Assembly: GCA_002321305.1 (NCBI GenBank)
Contig: DCMF01000017.1
Coordinates: 1 to 22,673, forward strand
Reading direction: 5' to 3'
Origin: Verrucomicrobia bacterium UBA1629
GTDB taxonomy: Bacteria; Verrucomicrobiota; Kiritimatiellia; RFP12; UBA1067
DNA length: 22,673 nucleotides
Part shown: positions 9,044 to 16,255 of the stretch, one piece after another
Layout: each line of letters starts with the position of its first letter
How positions within the stretch are numbered: the stretch's first letter is position 1
Notes under the pieces: model-generated
Told to the model about the DNA's origin: nothing
Database searches by the model: none
What the model saw: the letters and a program-made list of their open reading frames with translations, nothing else
Translations under genes and position numbers: made by a program

Positions 9044-10768
9044 TTACCTGTCGGCTTCCTGCTCGCCTCGCTTCGTCCACGCGCGACGGAAGAACTGGCT
9101 GATCGTTTCGACCGACCTCTTCGGACGCCGGAACTGGTCATAGCACCCTGCTATCGACCCGCCAAACATCGCCGAGCAGCTCCTGTCGCAGAAACGCTCG
9201 CGCGTACGGCCATCGTTCATCTGCCAGATCGCGAAGCCGGAGCAGTCCGAATTCGCCCACAGACACTCCAGAATGTCGCGCAAATACTCCTCCTGGTATT
9301 CCTCGGTGTTGATCGAAGCGTTCGGGTCGTGCATTCCATAGAGTCCGCCACATCCCGACTCGGAGACCATGATCGGCTTGTCGGGGTATAGCTTGCGGAA
9401 GCGCGCAATCGCGCTCGTGAAGCGCCTCTCGACCTTCTCCTTCAGCTGCGCGGGCGTGCCCGGCGTCGCGGGAATCGTCCCCGGATAGGCGTTGAACGCG
9501 ACAAGATCGACACTCGCGCTGGAAATGTCTGAGTCAACCATGTTGCATGCGAAGGAAACAAGCCGACCGGAGTCCTCGGCTCTGATCGTCGCAGCCAGCC
9601 TGTCCACCAACGCCTTGCCGGCCTCGGTCTGGCTGGCACATTCGTTGAGGAAGCCATAGACGATGACGCTCGGATGGTTGAAGCTCGCCCGCACCATCTC
9701 CCGCGTCTGGCGGACCTGCATTTCGCAGAACCCGGCATCCCCCAGCTCGTTCGGCGGGAAGTTCTTGCCGAAGCTGGCATGCCCGTTGCCCCAACCGAGC
9801 GACTCCTCCCACACGAGGACGCCCATCTCGTCGCAGAGGTCGAGGAAGCGTTCGCACTGCTGGTAGTGCGCGCCGCGGATGAAGTTGCCGCCGACGGCCT
9901 TCAGGTTCTGGAGGTCGCGCAGCATTGTCGTCTCGCCCGTTGCCGAGCCTTCGAGAACGGACGACTCGTGGCGGTTGAAGCCCTTCAGGAACAGTTCCTT
10001 CCCGTTGAGGTACATCTTGCCGCCCCTCGCCTCGACCTGGCGGATGCCGAAGCGCACGGCGGCGGGCTGGGACGCCGCGCCCGCGCAGGTCACGGACAGC
10101 GTGTGCAGGTTCGGCGCTTCGGGCGACCAGGTGCGGAAGCCCGGCACACGCACGGTCGCGCGGCCGTCTTTCCACGCCGCCGCGACGGCCTTCCCGTCCA
10201 CCATGACGGCGCCGGCCGGCGCGCCGCCCTCGACCGCGACCTCGACCGTCCCCGTGCGCCAGTCGCGCGTGCGGACGAAGACCTTCGGCGCGCGCTCGAC
10301 GAGCCTGACGCCATGGTAGAAGCCGCCGTAGAAGTAGAAGTCGTAGTACGGGCGCGCGAGCTTGACGCGCGGCCATTCGAGGATGTTGTCCACCGCCGCC
10401 GCGATCTCGTGCGTCCCCGCCGCGAGCGGGCCGACGGGGATCTCCAGCCGCGCGTAGGGGTAATCGTGGCGGCCCAGGTCAACGCCGTCGAGCGCGAACG
10501 CCGCGCGAACGCCCATGCCGTCCACGGTCAGCACCGCGTCCCTCATCGGCGCGTCGAGCGTGAACGTGCGGCGGTAGAGGCCCGTGCCGCGCTTGAGATA
10601 GTAGCGCGGCAGGACGTCCCAGCAGCCGGGCACGGCCATCACGTCGTCCGCCGCGAACGATGCGAGGGACGTCTCCTCCAGCGGCTTGCCCTCCTCGAAC
10701 CTGAACTGCCACGGGCCGTTCAGGTTGACGGCCAAGGCCGCGATCATCGCAAGTGTCGTCATTGTCAT
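9044..10768 (-). CDS. GH2 family beta-glycosidase (beta-glucuronidase/beta-galactosidase type)
   Basis: A 574-residue retaining exo-beta-glycosidase of family GH2. Domain order is the family standard: sugar-binding jellyroll (about 15-155), Ig-like sandwich (158-243) and TIM barrel (250-565). LKGFNRHE (261-268) marks the barrel entry. Glu366 in YGFLNEC is the expected acid/base, and Glu470 in IMVSESGCGG the expected nucleophile. Length fits compact beta-glucuronidase-type members, but motifs alone do not separate glucuronidase, galactosidase or other specificities. The N-terminus has a short hydrophobic stretch (LAMIAALAV) that may be a minimal signal peptide. The start has two ATGs: GGAG lies 2 nt before the first and about 8 nt before the second (10762), so the second is the better-spaced start. 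It begins 8 bp after the GH78 stop. Confidence 0.93.
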   Translation of the reverse strand: MTMTTLAMIAALAVNLNGPWQFRFEEGKPLEETSLASFAADDVMAVPGCWDVLPRYYLKRGTGLYRRTFTLDAPMRDAVLTVDGMGVRAAFALDGVDLGRHDYPYARLEIPVGPLAAGTHEIAAAVDNILEWPRVKLARPYYDFYFYGGFYHGVRLVERAPKVFVRTRDWRTGTVEVAVEGGAPAGAVMVDGKAVAAAWKDGRATVRVPGFRTWSPEAPNLHTLSVTCAGAASQPAAVRFGIRQVEARGGKMYLNGKELFLKGFNRHESSVLEGSATGETTMLRDLQNLKAVGGNFIRGAHYQQCERFLDLCDEMGVLVWEESLGWGNGHASFGKNFPPNELGDAGFCEMQVRQTREMVRASFNHPSVIVYGFLNECASQTEAGKALVDRLAATIRAEDSGRLVSFACNMVDSDISSASVDLVAFNAYPGTIPATPGTPAQLKEKVERRFTSAIARFRKLYPDKPIMVSESGCGGLYGMHDPNASINTEEYQEEYLRDILECLWANSDCSGFAIWQMNDGRTRERFCDRSCSAMFGGSIAGCYDQFRRPKRSVETISQFFRRAWTKRGEQEADR

Positions 10769-10776
10769 TTCTCCGT

Positions 10777-13227
10777 TTACCTTTCTGTTGGTGTTGAGGA
10801 AATCCTGATCTCATTCAGGCCCGCCTTCAGGGGCACGGTCTGTCCGCGCCAGGCGAACTCGCCCTGGAGCGTCCCCGGCAGGCGCACCGATCCCGCCACG
10901 CCCCCGTCCGCGTCGAACGCGAAGTCCGTCTCGACGAGCCCTTGCGGACACGGCGTCTTCGCGCGGATGGACGCGAGGCCGGCGGGCTGCGGCGCGACGC
11001 GCACGCGCCGGAAGAACGGCGCCGCCGGCGTGACGCCCGCGAACGCCGTCTGCAGGAAATAGAGCGGACAGGCGCTCCAGGCGTGGCAGTCGCTGCGCGC
11101 CTCGACCTCCTGCGTCTCGAACGCCGTCTTCGCGCCGTGGCGCACGTAGTTCTTCCAGACGTCCAGCCGGCGGCGGATGAGGTCTGCGCGGCCCTCGGCC
11201 GCATAGGCCCGGAAGAGGTAATAGGCGAAATAGGAGCTTGCCGGCGCAAGGTCCGGCGCCGAAAGGAGTCCCTCGAACGCGCGGCGTCGCTGTCCGTCCG
11301 AGAGGATGCCGCCGAGGATCGCCAGGGCCTGCGCGTGCTCGCTGAAGGCGTCCTTCGCCGCCGTGTCCGCGAGAAGGCCGCGCGTCTCGTCCCAGAAGCG
11401 CGCGACGAGCGTCCGCCCAAGCCGCTCGGCCTTCGCGCGCCCGTGCGCCGCGAGGTGACGCTCGCCCAGCGCCTCGTCCACCGCCGCGACCGAACGGAGC
11501 GCGTGCAGGTAGAGGAGGCTGTTGAGCGCGCTCACGCCCTGGCCGGGGCTTCCGCACGGCGCCGTGCCCATCCGCCAGCGCTTCGCGAACGCGCTGCCGC
11601 GCGGCATCCAGTCCATGAAGCTCCAGCCCGGCAGGTTCTCGAGAAGGCCGTCCGCATTCTCGTAGAGCGCCATCCCCGCCAGCGCGTGGCGCACGCCGGG
11701 CATCCGCGCCCGCAGGAACGCGGGGTCGTCGTGCCACAGCAGGTAGTCGCCGAACATCAGCGCCCAGCACAGCGTGTAGGTGGCGCTTTCCTGCGTCGCG
11801 CGCGTCGGGAAGTTCATCGCCACCATCCCGTTGTCGCGGCGGTCGAAGTCGAAGACGGACATCGCGAAGCGGTTCAGGCGCGCGTCCCGCGTCAGGGCGT
11901 TCAGGATCTGCAGCTGGATGCGCGTGTCGCCCGGATACATCTGCTGCTCGTAGTAGGGGCAGTCGACGGGCATCTCGTGCAGGCAGGCCGCAAGCGAGCG
12001 GCGGCAGATCGCCACGACGTCCGCGAGCGCCCCGTCGTCGCAGGCGAACGCGGCATCGACCGCCAGCGGATACCCCGTCTCGCCCACGGCGACGCGGCGG
12101 ATTTCCAGCGGCTCGTCCGCCGTCTTCACCGTAAGCCGGCACCAGCGTCCGCACCGCCACCACGGCGTCGTGAAGAAGGCGCCGGGGCGCCCGTCGCAGC
12201 GGAACGTGTCCGTCAGCGTCTGGGAGAAGGACTTTCCGCGCCAGGCGGCGCGATCGCCCTTCCTGCCGTCCGCGTCGCGCAGCGATTCCGTCCAGCCCCA
12301 CGTCACGACGGCATCGCGCCCGCCCGCCGTCTCCAGTTCGGGATAGGCGCAGTAGTAGTCGCCGAGATTCCACCAGAAGTCACGTTCGGCGTGAGCGGGC
12401 ACGACAAGCGGCCGCGTCAGGTCGGCCGCCCCGTTCACGATCCGCCCCGGCGTCTTCGCCGCGTATGTCACGTCCGGTCGTTCGGTCGGGAAAAGCATCC
12501 AGCCCGGTGCGCGGCCGCCGCAGGGCGACGGCGCGAGCGGCGGACGAACGACGGTCGCCGCCGCCCAGCGCGCCGGGGTCTCGTTGGCGAACGACGTGCC
12601 GTCGATCTCGCACTGGGAGCCGACGCCGAACGTCCGGCTCGTGCCGATGTCCGTCAGGTGCGTGTTCGCGAGCGCGCCGACCTCCCAGGCAGCCTTCCCC
12701 GTCGTGAGCTGCGCGTCGTAGGCCCCCTCCGCCTTGAGGATGAATCCGCCGCGATAGCTCAGCTGCGCAAGCGGCGCGTGGCGGCCCAATTGCCAGCAGA
12801 CGGCCTCCATCACGTGTTCGCCGGAGGCGAGGTCTGTGATTTCGTAGGTCTGGTAGTACCAGTGCGCGACGAGGCCGCGGTGCGGCCCGCGCGCGACGGG
12901 ACGCCCGTCGAGGAAGAGGACGAACCGCTCGTCCGCGCTCACGTCCAGGCGCAGCGGCGTGCCGTCCGCGACGAACCGCCGCCTGAAGCGGAAAAACGGG
13001 CAGGGCGATGCCGTCACCTTCGTCCGCCAGGCGTCGCCGTCCGTCGCGACGCCCCACTGGGGCGGCACGTCTGCCCAGATCCAGGCCGCATCGTCAATCG
13101 GCTGGACGCGGCGGACGTTCGTGTCGCCGCGCGTGAGGCGCGGCTCGCGGAACACCTGCCGCACGTCCGCCGCCGGGACGACGAGCGACGCCAGCGCGCC
13201 AACGAGAAGGATGTTCGTTCTCATCAT
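10777..13227 (-). CDS. GH78 alpha-L-rhamnosidase, secreted
   Basis: An 816-residue exported alpha-L-rhamnosidase of family GH78, expected to remove terminal alpha-L-rhamnose by inversion. A signal peptide occupies about 1-20. Beta-sandwich domains run to about 380, with the rhamnosidase N-terminal type around WIWADVPPQW (49-58). The alpha/alpha-barrel at about 390-735 carries VDCPYYEQQMYPGDTRIQ (421-438), the family hallmark, with Glu427 the likely catalytic acid. SDCHAWSACP (712-721) and a C-terminal beta-domain follow. This motif is the classical one and differs from the SRERAGW version in the fusion enzyme, so the two are not recent copies. The gene starts 2 bp after the preceding stop. 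An adjacent second ATG at 13224 is an equally plausible start. Only a weak Shine-Dalgarno is visible, so coupling is likely. Confidence 0.93.
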   Translation of the reverse strand: MMRTNILLVGALASLVVPAADVRQVFREPRLTRGDTNVRRVQPIDDAAWIWADVPPQWGVATDGDAWRTKVTASPCPFFRFRRRFVADGTPLRLDVSADERFVLFLDGRPVARGPHRGLVAHWYYQTYEITDLASGEHVMEAVCWQLGRHAPLAQLSYRGGFILKAEGAYDAQLTTGKAAWEVGALANTHLTDIGTSRTFGVGSQCEIDGTSFANETPARWAAATVVRPPLAPSPCGGRAPGWMLFPTERPDVTYAAKTPGRIVNGAADLTRPLVVPAHAERDFWWNLGDYYCAYPELETAGGRDAVVTWGWTESLRDADGRKGDRAAWRGKSFSQTLTDTFRCDGRPGAFFTTPWWRCGRWCRLTVKTADEPLEIRRVAVGETGYPLAVDAAFACDDGALADVVAICRRSLAACLHEMPVDCPYYEQQMYPGDTRIQLQILNALTRDARLNRFAMSVFDFDRRDNGMVAMNFPTRATQESATYTLCWALMFGDYLLWHDDPAFLRARMPGVRHALAGMALYENADGLLENLPGWSFMDWMPRGSAFAKRWRMGTAPCGSPGQGVSALNSLLYLHALRSVAAVDEALGERHLAAHGRAKAERLGRTLVARFWDETRGLLADTAAKDAFSEHAQALAILGGILSDGQRRRAFEGLLSAPDLAPASSYFAYYLFRAYAAEGRADLIRRRLDVWKNYVRHGAKTAFETQEVEARSDCHAWSACPLYFLQTAFAGVTPAAPFFRRVRVAPQPAGLASIRAKTPCPQGLVETDFAFDADGGVAGSVRLPGTLQGEFAWRGQTVPLKAGLNEIRISSTPTER

Positions 13228-13229
13228 CT

Positions 13230-14654
13230 TCAGTAGGTCGGGACGGGCGCGTAGACGGCGCGCGCCGGACAGCAGAGGCGGAAGCCGAAATAGTGGCGTC
13301 CAAACGACGAGTTGACGGCGCTGCGCTTGCCGAGCCGGAGGCCGTGCGGGTTGCAGTCGGCGCCGGCGAAGCCGCCGCGCAGGCAGCGGTCTTCGCCTGT
13401 CGGCGCGTCAGGCGCAGACGGCCCCGTCTCGGCGTCGTAGCCGGTCTGCGCGTAGGCGTCCTGCACGTAGTAGTCGAGGCAGAGCTCGGCGACGTTGCCG
13501 TGCACGTCATAAAGCCCGAAGCCGTTTGGCTCGTACGAGCCGACGACGGCCGTCGTGTGGCCGATGGCCGCGGTCACGTCCTTCGGGTTCGTGCCGGCCG
13601 ACCAGTCGCCGCCATTCCCCTTGTAGCGGCAGATGCCGTCGATCTCCGCGAGCCTTTCGACCCAGCCGACGCCCAGGACGCCGTTCTGGAACGCCGCGCC
13701 GCAGCCGCCGCGCGCCGCGTATTCCCACTGCGCCTCGGTCGGCAGGTCGAACGGATAGTCGGTCTGCGCGCCGACCTTGCCGCGCAGCTGTCCCAGCACC
13801 GAGCCGGACGCGACGGTGTGCCCGTCCGACGGCCAGCTGACGGACGTGCCGCGCAGCTCGTTGTAGCTGATGTTGTCCGCCGGGAAGCGCGTCGTGTCGA
13901 CGTCCGCCCACGACGAGCGGTAGGTGCGGCCCGGACTCCAGCGCGAGAGCTGCGCCTGCGTGACCTCGAAGACGCCGATGTAGTAGTCGTCCTTGAGCGT
14001 GACCCGGTGCGGCGTCTCACGCGAGCCGTCGGTGTTGCGGACGACTTCCGCATCTTTCAGCGTCTCGCCGTCTGGCGTCCCCATCCACCACGTCACGTCT
14101 GCCGCGCCGATCTTCTTCAGCAGCAGGAAGTCCGTCTTGTAGCGGTCGCAGTTGGCGCCCTGCCCGCCCGGCAGCATGGCCTCGGAGGCGTAGAAGCGGA
14201 CGGCGTCGCGCAGCTGCGGACGCACGACGCGCCCGGCCGCATCCACGTAGTTCGTCAGGCCGTCATTGCGGTCGGCGAGCCCGGGGAACGCGAGATCGAC
14301 CGTCATGAACGGCGGCGGCGCGTTCGTCGGCCAGGCCTTGACCACGACCGCGACCGCCTCGTCGATGACCAGGTCCGGCGCGGCCTTCGACGCATACCAC
14401 GCGAACGCGCGCGCGCCCGGCGGAACGACGGTCGCGACGTCGCCGACGACCTCCGAGAAGTCGGTCGCCGCGAGATCGACGCCGTTCGTCTGGAACTGTA
14501 CGGTCACGACAGCCGGCTCGTCCTTCAGGACGTAGGACACGGACAGGCAGTTCGCCGCGCGCGTCACCTGCACGTTCTCGACCTTCGGTGCGGCCATGCA
14601 CGCGCCGGCGGCGGCCAAGGCCAGGAATGCGAAAAAGTCTTGTCTTGCTTTCAT
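13230..14654 (-). CDS. Secreted SUMF1-domain protein, copy 2 (no FGE cysteine pair)
   Basis: A 474-residue exported protein with a C-terminal SUMF1 (formylglycine-generating-enzyme-like, C-type-lectin-fold) domain at about 180-465. The signal peptide ends near residue 22 (CMAA). An extracellular beta-domain of about 25-110 closely resembles that of the next protein upstream. SUMF1 signatures are FDLPTEAQWEYAARGG (302-317), PNGFGLYDVHGNVAEL (376-391), CLRGG (424-428) and HYFGFRL (454-460). The segment after RGG has no cysteine at either active-site position of true FGEs, so sulfatase activation is unlikely; a structural or binding role is possible. The longer reading frame to 14915 is rejected: it runs into the upstream gene. 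The ATG at 14654 begins a signal peptide and has AAAGGAG 9 nt upstream. Confidence 0.85.
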   Translation of the reverse strand: MKARQDFFAFLALAAAGACMAAPKVENVQVTRAANCLSVSYVLKDEPAVVTVQFQTNGVDLAATDFSEVVGDVATVVPPGARAFAWYASKAAPDLVIDEAVAVVVKAWPTNAPPPFMTVDLAFPGLADRNDGLTNYVDAAGRVVRPQLRDAVRFYASEAMLPGGQGANCDRYKTDFLLLKKIGAADVTWWMGTPDGETLKDAEVVRNTDGSRETPHRVTLKDDYYIGVFEVTQAQLSRWSPGRTYRSSWADVDTTRFPADNISYNELRGTSVSWPSDGHTVASGSVLGQLRGKVGAQTDYPFDLPTEAQWEYAARGGCGAAFQNGVLGVGWVERLAEIDGICRYKGNGGDWSAGTNPKDVTAAIGHTTAVVGSYEPNGFGLYDVHGNVAELCLDYYVQDAYAQTGYDAETGPSAPDAPTGEDRCLRGGFAGADCNPHGLRLGKRSAVNSSFGRHYFGFRLCCPARAVYAPVPTY

Positions 14655-14686
14655 GTCTGCGTTCTCCTTTCCTTGTGACTTCACGT

Positions 14687-16024
14687 TCACTTCACGGCCC
14701 GTGCGGGCGCCCACAGGCGAAAGCCCACGGAGGGCCGCTGGTTCTGCTTGCCGATCTTGTCGCGCCGTGCCGCACGGCAGCAGTGCCCCATCGCGTTCCA
14801 GCTGCCGCCGCGAAAGACGCGCTGGAAGCCGGCCGCCGCCGCGTCGTCCGCCGGGACCTTCCCGACGTGCGGGTCGTAGTCCGCGTCGGTGTATTCGCAG
14901 AACCCGTCCAGGCACAGCTCCGAGACGTTGCCGTGCATGTCGTAGAGTCCCCAGGCGTTCGGCGCGTAGGAGCCGACGACCGCCGTGCCGCCATCGTCCG
15001 GGGCTATGGTCGAATACTCCGCATCAGGATAGCTCGTCACGTCGTGCGCAGCGGACGCATTGTAGCGGAAGCGCCCGACTTCGCAAAGGGCCTCGTTCTT
15101 CTCGTCAGTCCAGGCCGCAAGGCCGCCGTTGCAGAAGGCGGTGTCCGCGCCCGCGCGACAGGCGTACTCCCACTCCGCCTCGGTCGGCAGGTCAAAGGTC
15201 CCGGACGGCACGCCAAGCGCCTGCTGGAGCGTGGCGAGATAGCCCCAGCTGCCGCACGTGCGCCCGCCGACGGGCCAGTCCGCGCCGCCGCGCACGATGT
15301 TGTACTCCGTGCTTTCGGCCGGCCGCTGGTCGCCTTCGCGGGTGAACTTCGACAGGCCGATCGCGTGGGGGTAGGTGTTCGTGTACTGCCGCTGGGTCAC
15401 CTCGAAGACGCCCAGGTAGTAGTCCTCCTCAATGGTCACGAGATGGGGACTCTCCTTCGAGCCGTCGCACTCGCGCGCCTCGCCTTCCTTCGTCGCCCTT
15501 GGCCCCGCGCCCATGCGCCACGTCACGCCGGCCGCCGGGATCTTGCGGAAGACCATGTAGTCCGTCTTGCAGCGCGCGTCCTGCACGCCGCCGTCAAACG
15601 GCAGGGCCTCCTCGGAGACGTAGTAGCGGAAGCGCGCCTCGTCCCCGTGTCCGACAAGGTCGACCACGAGATAGTCCGGCGGACAGTTCGTCGACCACGC
15701 CGTGACCTTCGCCGTGACGGACACCTCGCCCTCGACGCCGCCCAAGCCGGCACGGGCGTTCCAGACGATGCGCCGCGAGCCGGGCTGGACGAGCCGGTTC
15801 ACGTCGCCCTTGAGCGCGCGAAGCCCCGCCGCGCCGACGGCGACGCCGTTCGTGAAGACCTCGACCGTGACGACCGCCGGCTCGTCGGCCAGCGTGTAGT
15901 CGATCTTCACGGCGCGCGGACGCGCCCCGTCGACGGTGACGCGGGAATCGACGATCCTCGGCACGGCCGACGCCGCGACAGAAACGGCCGTCACGGCCAA
16001 AGACAGAATTGGCTTTCTCATCAT
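14687..16024 (-). CDS. Secreted SUMF1-domain protein, copy 1
   Basis: A 445-residue exported paralogue of the following gene: signal peptide to about residue 20, beta-domain at about 22-110, and SUMF1 domain at about 155-440. Motifs are FDLPTEAEWEYACRAG (277-292), PNAWGLYDMHGNVSEL (355-370), RVFRGGSW (402-409) and PSVGFRLW (431-438). After RGGSW the first catalytic-cysteine position of FGE is alanine, while Cys415-Cys416 cover the second. The copper-binding pair is therefore incomplete, and true formylglycine formation is doubtful. AAAGGAG (16029-16035) overlaps the stop of the small upstream gene. It is 4 nt from the first ATG and 7 nt from the second (16021), so initiation at 16021 is quite likely. 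The gap to the next gene is 32 bp. Confidence 0.87.
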   Translation of the reverse strand: MMRKPILSLAVTAVSVAASAVPRIVDSRVTVDGARPRAVKIDYTLADEPAVVTVEVFTNGVAVGAAGLRALKGDVNRLVQPGSRRIVWNARAGLGGVEGEVSVTAKVTAWSTNCPPDYLVVDLVGHGDEARFRYYVSEEALPFDGGVQDARCKTDYMVFRKIPAAGVTWRMGAGPRATKEGEARECDGSKESPHLVTIEEDYYLGVFEVTQRQYTNTYPHAIGLSKFTREGDQRPAESTEYNIVRGGADWPVGGRTCGSWGYLATLQQALGVPSGTFDLPTEAEWEYACRAGADTAFCNGGLAAWTDEKNEALCEVGRFRYNASAAHDVTSYPDAEYSTIAPDDGGTAVVGSYAPNAWGLYDMHGNVSELCLDGFCEYTDADYDPHVGKVPADDAAAAGFQRVFRGGSWNAMGHCCRAARRDKIGKQNQRPSVGFRLWAPARAVK

Positions 16025-16028
16025 CGGA

Positions 16029-16035
16029 CTCCTTT
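16029..16035 (-). promoter_or_regulatory. Shine-Dalgarno overlapping a stop codon
   Basis: AAAGGAG on the minus strand overlaps the TAA stop of the 73-residue peptide gene (16034-16036). It precedes the twin ATGs of the SUMF1 gene by 4 and 7 nt. The overlap of stop and ribosome-binding site supports re-initiation and one transcript, and the spacing slightly favours the second ATG. Confidence 0.7.
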
Positions 16036-16255
16036 ACTTGAAGAGCAGGAGAAAACCCCGCCAGAGCGACAGGAGAACCGGTTCCGACCGGCCGCTGTCG
16101 GACAGCCGCGCGTCAAAGCCGGGCGCGACCTCGGACGCGCCTTGCGCCGGAACGACCTCGACGCGCCTCGACGTGTCCTGGAACTCGTAGCGGAGCTCGG
16201 CCGTCGCCAGTCCCGCGCCAAGGGACAGTGCGGATAGTATCATGAGCTTTTTCAT
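16034..16255 (-). CDS. Small exported protein of unknown function
   Basis: I do not recognise a family for this 73-residue protein. Residues 1-19 form a clear signal peptide (MKKLMILSALSLGAGLATA). The mature part would be only about 54 residues: a charged segment (RYEFQDTSRRVEVVP), a polar middle and a hydrophobic C-terminal end (LLSLWRGFLLLFK). It is credible as a gene because its ATG overlaps the upstream stop as ATGA (16252-16255), AGGAG lies about 10 nt upstream, and its own stop overlaps the next gene's ribosome-binding site. It could be a partner of the two SUMF1 proteins or a shortened relic of a larger exported protein. Nothing in the sequence favours a catalytic role. Confidence 0.65.
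   Translation of the reverse strand: MKKLMILSALSLGAGLATAELRYEFQDTSRRVEVVPAQGASEVAPGFDARLSDSGRSEPVLLSLWRGFLLLFK

Noticed and set aside
10942..13236. A 764-codon plus-strand frame opposite the GH78 gene
   Set aside because: Same bias artefact; the minus-strand product has the DCPYYEQ rhamnosidase motif and signal peptide.
14655..14915. N-terminal extension of the second SUMF1 gene to 14915
   Set aside because: It overlaps the 3' end of the first SUMF1 gene, is Arg/Gly-rich, and hides the signal peptide and Shine-Dalgarno found at 14654.
13230..16024. Annotating the SUMF1 pair as sulfatase-activating enzymes
   Set aside because: The two active-site cysteines are not both present in either copy and no sulfatase is nearby.
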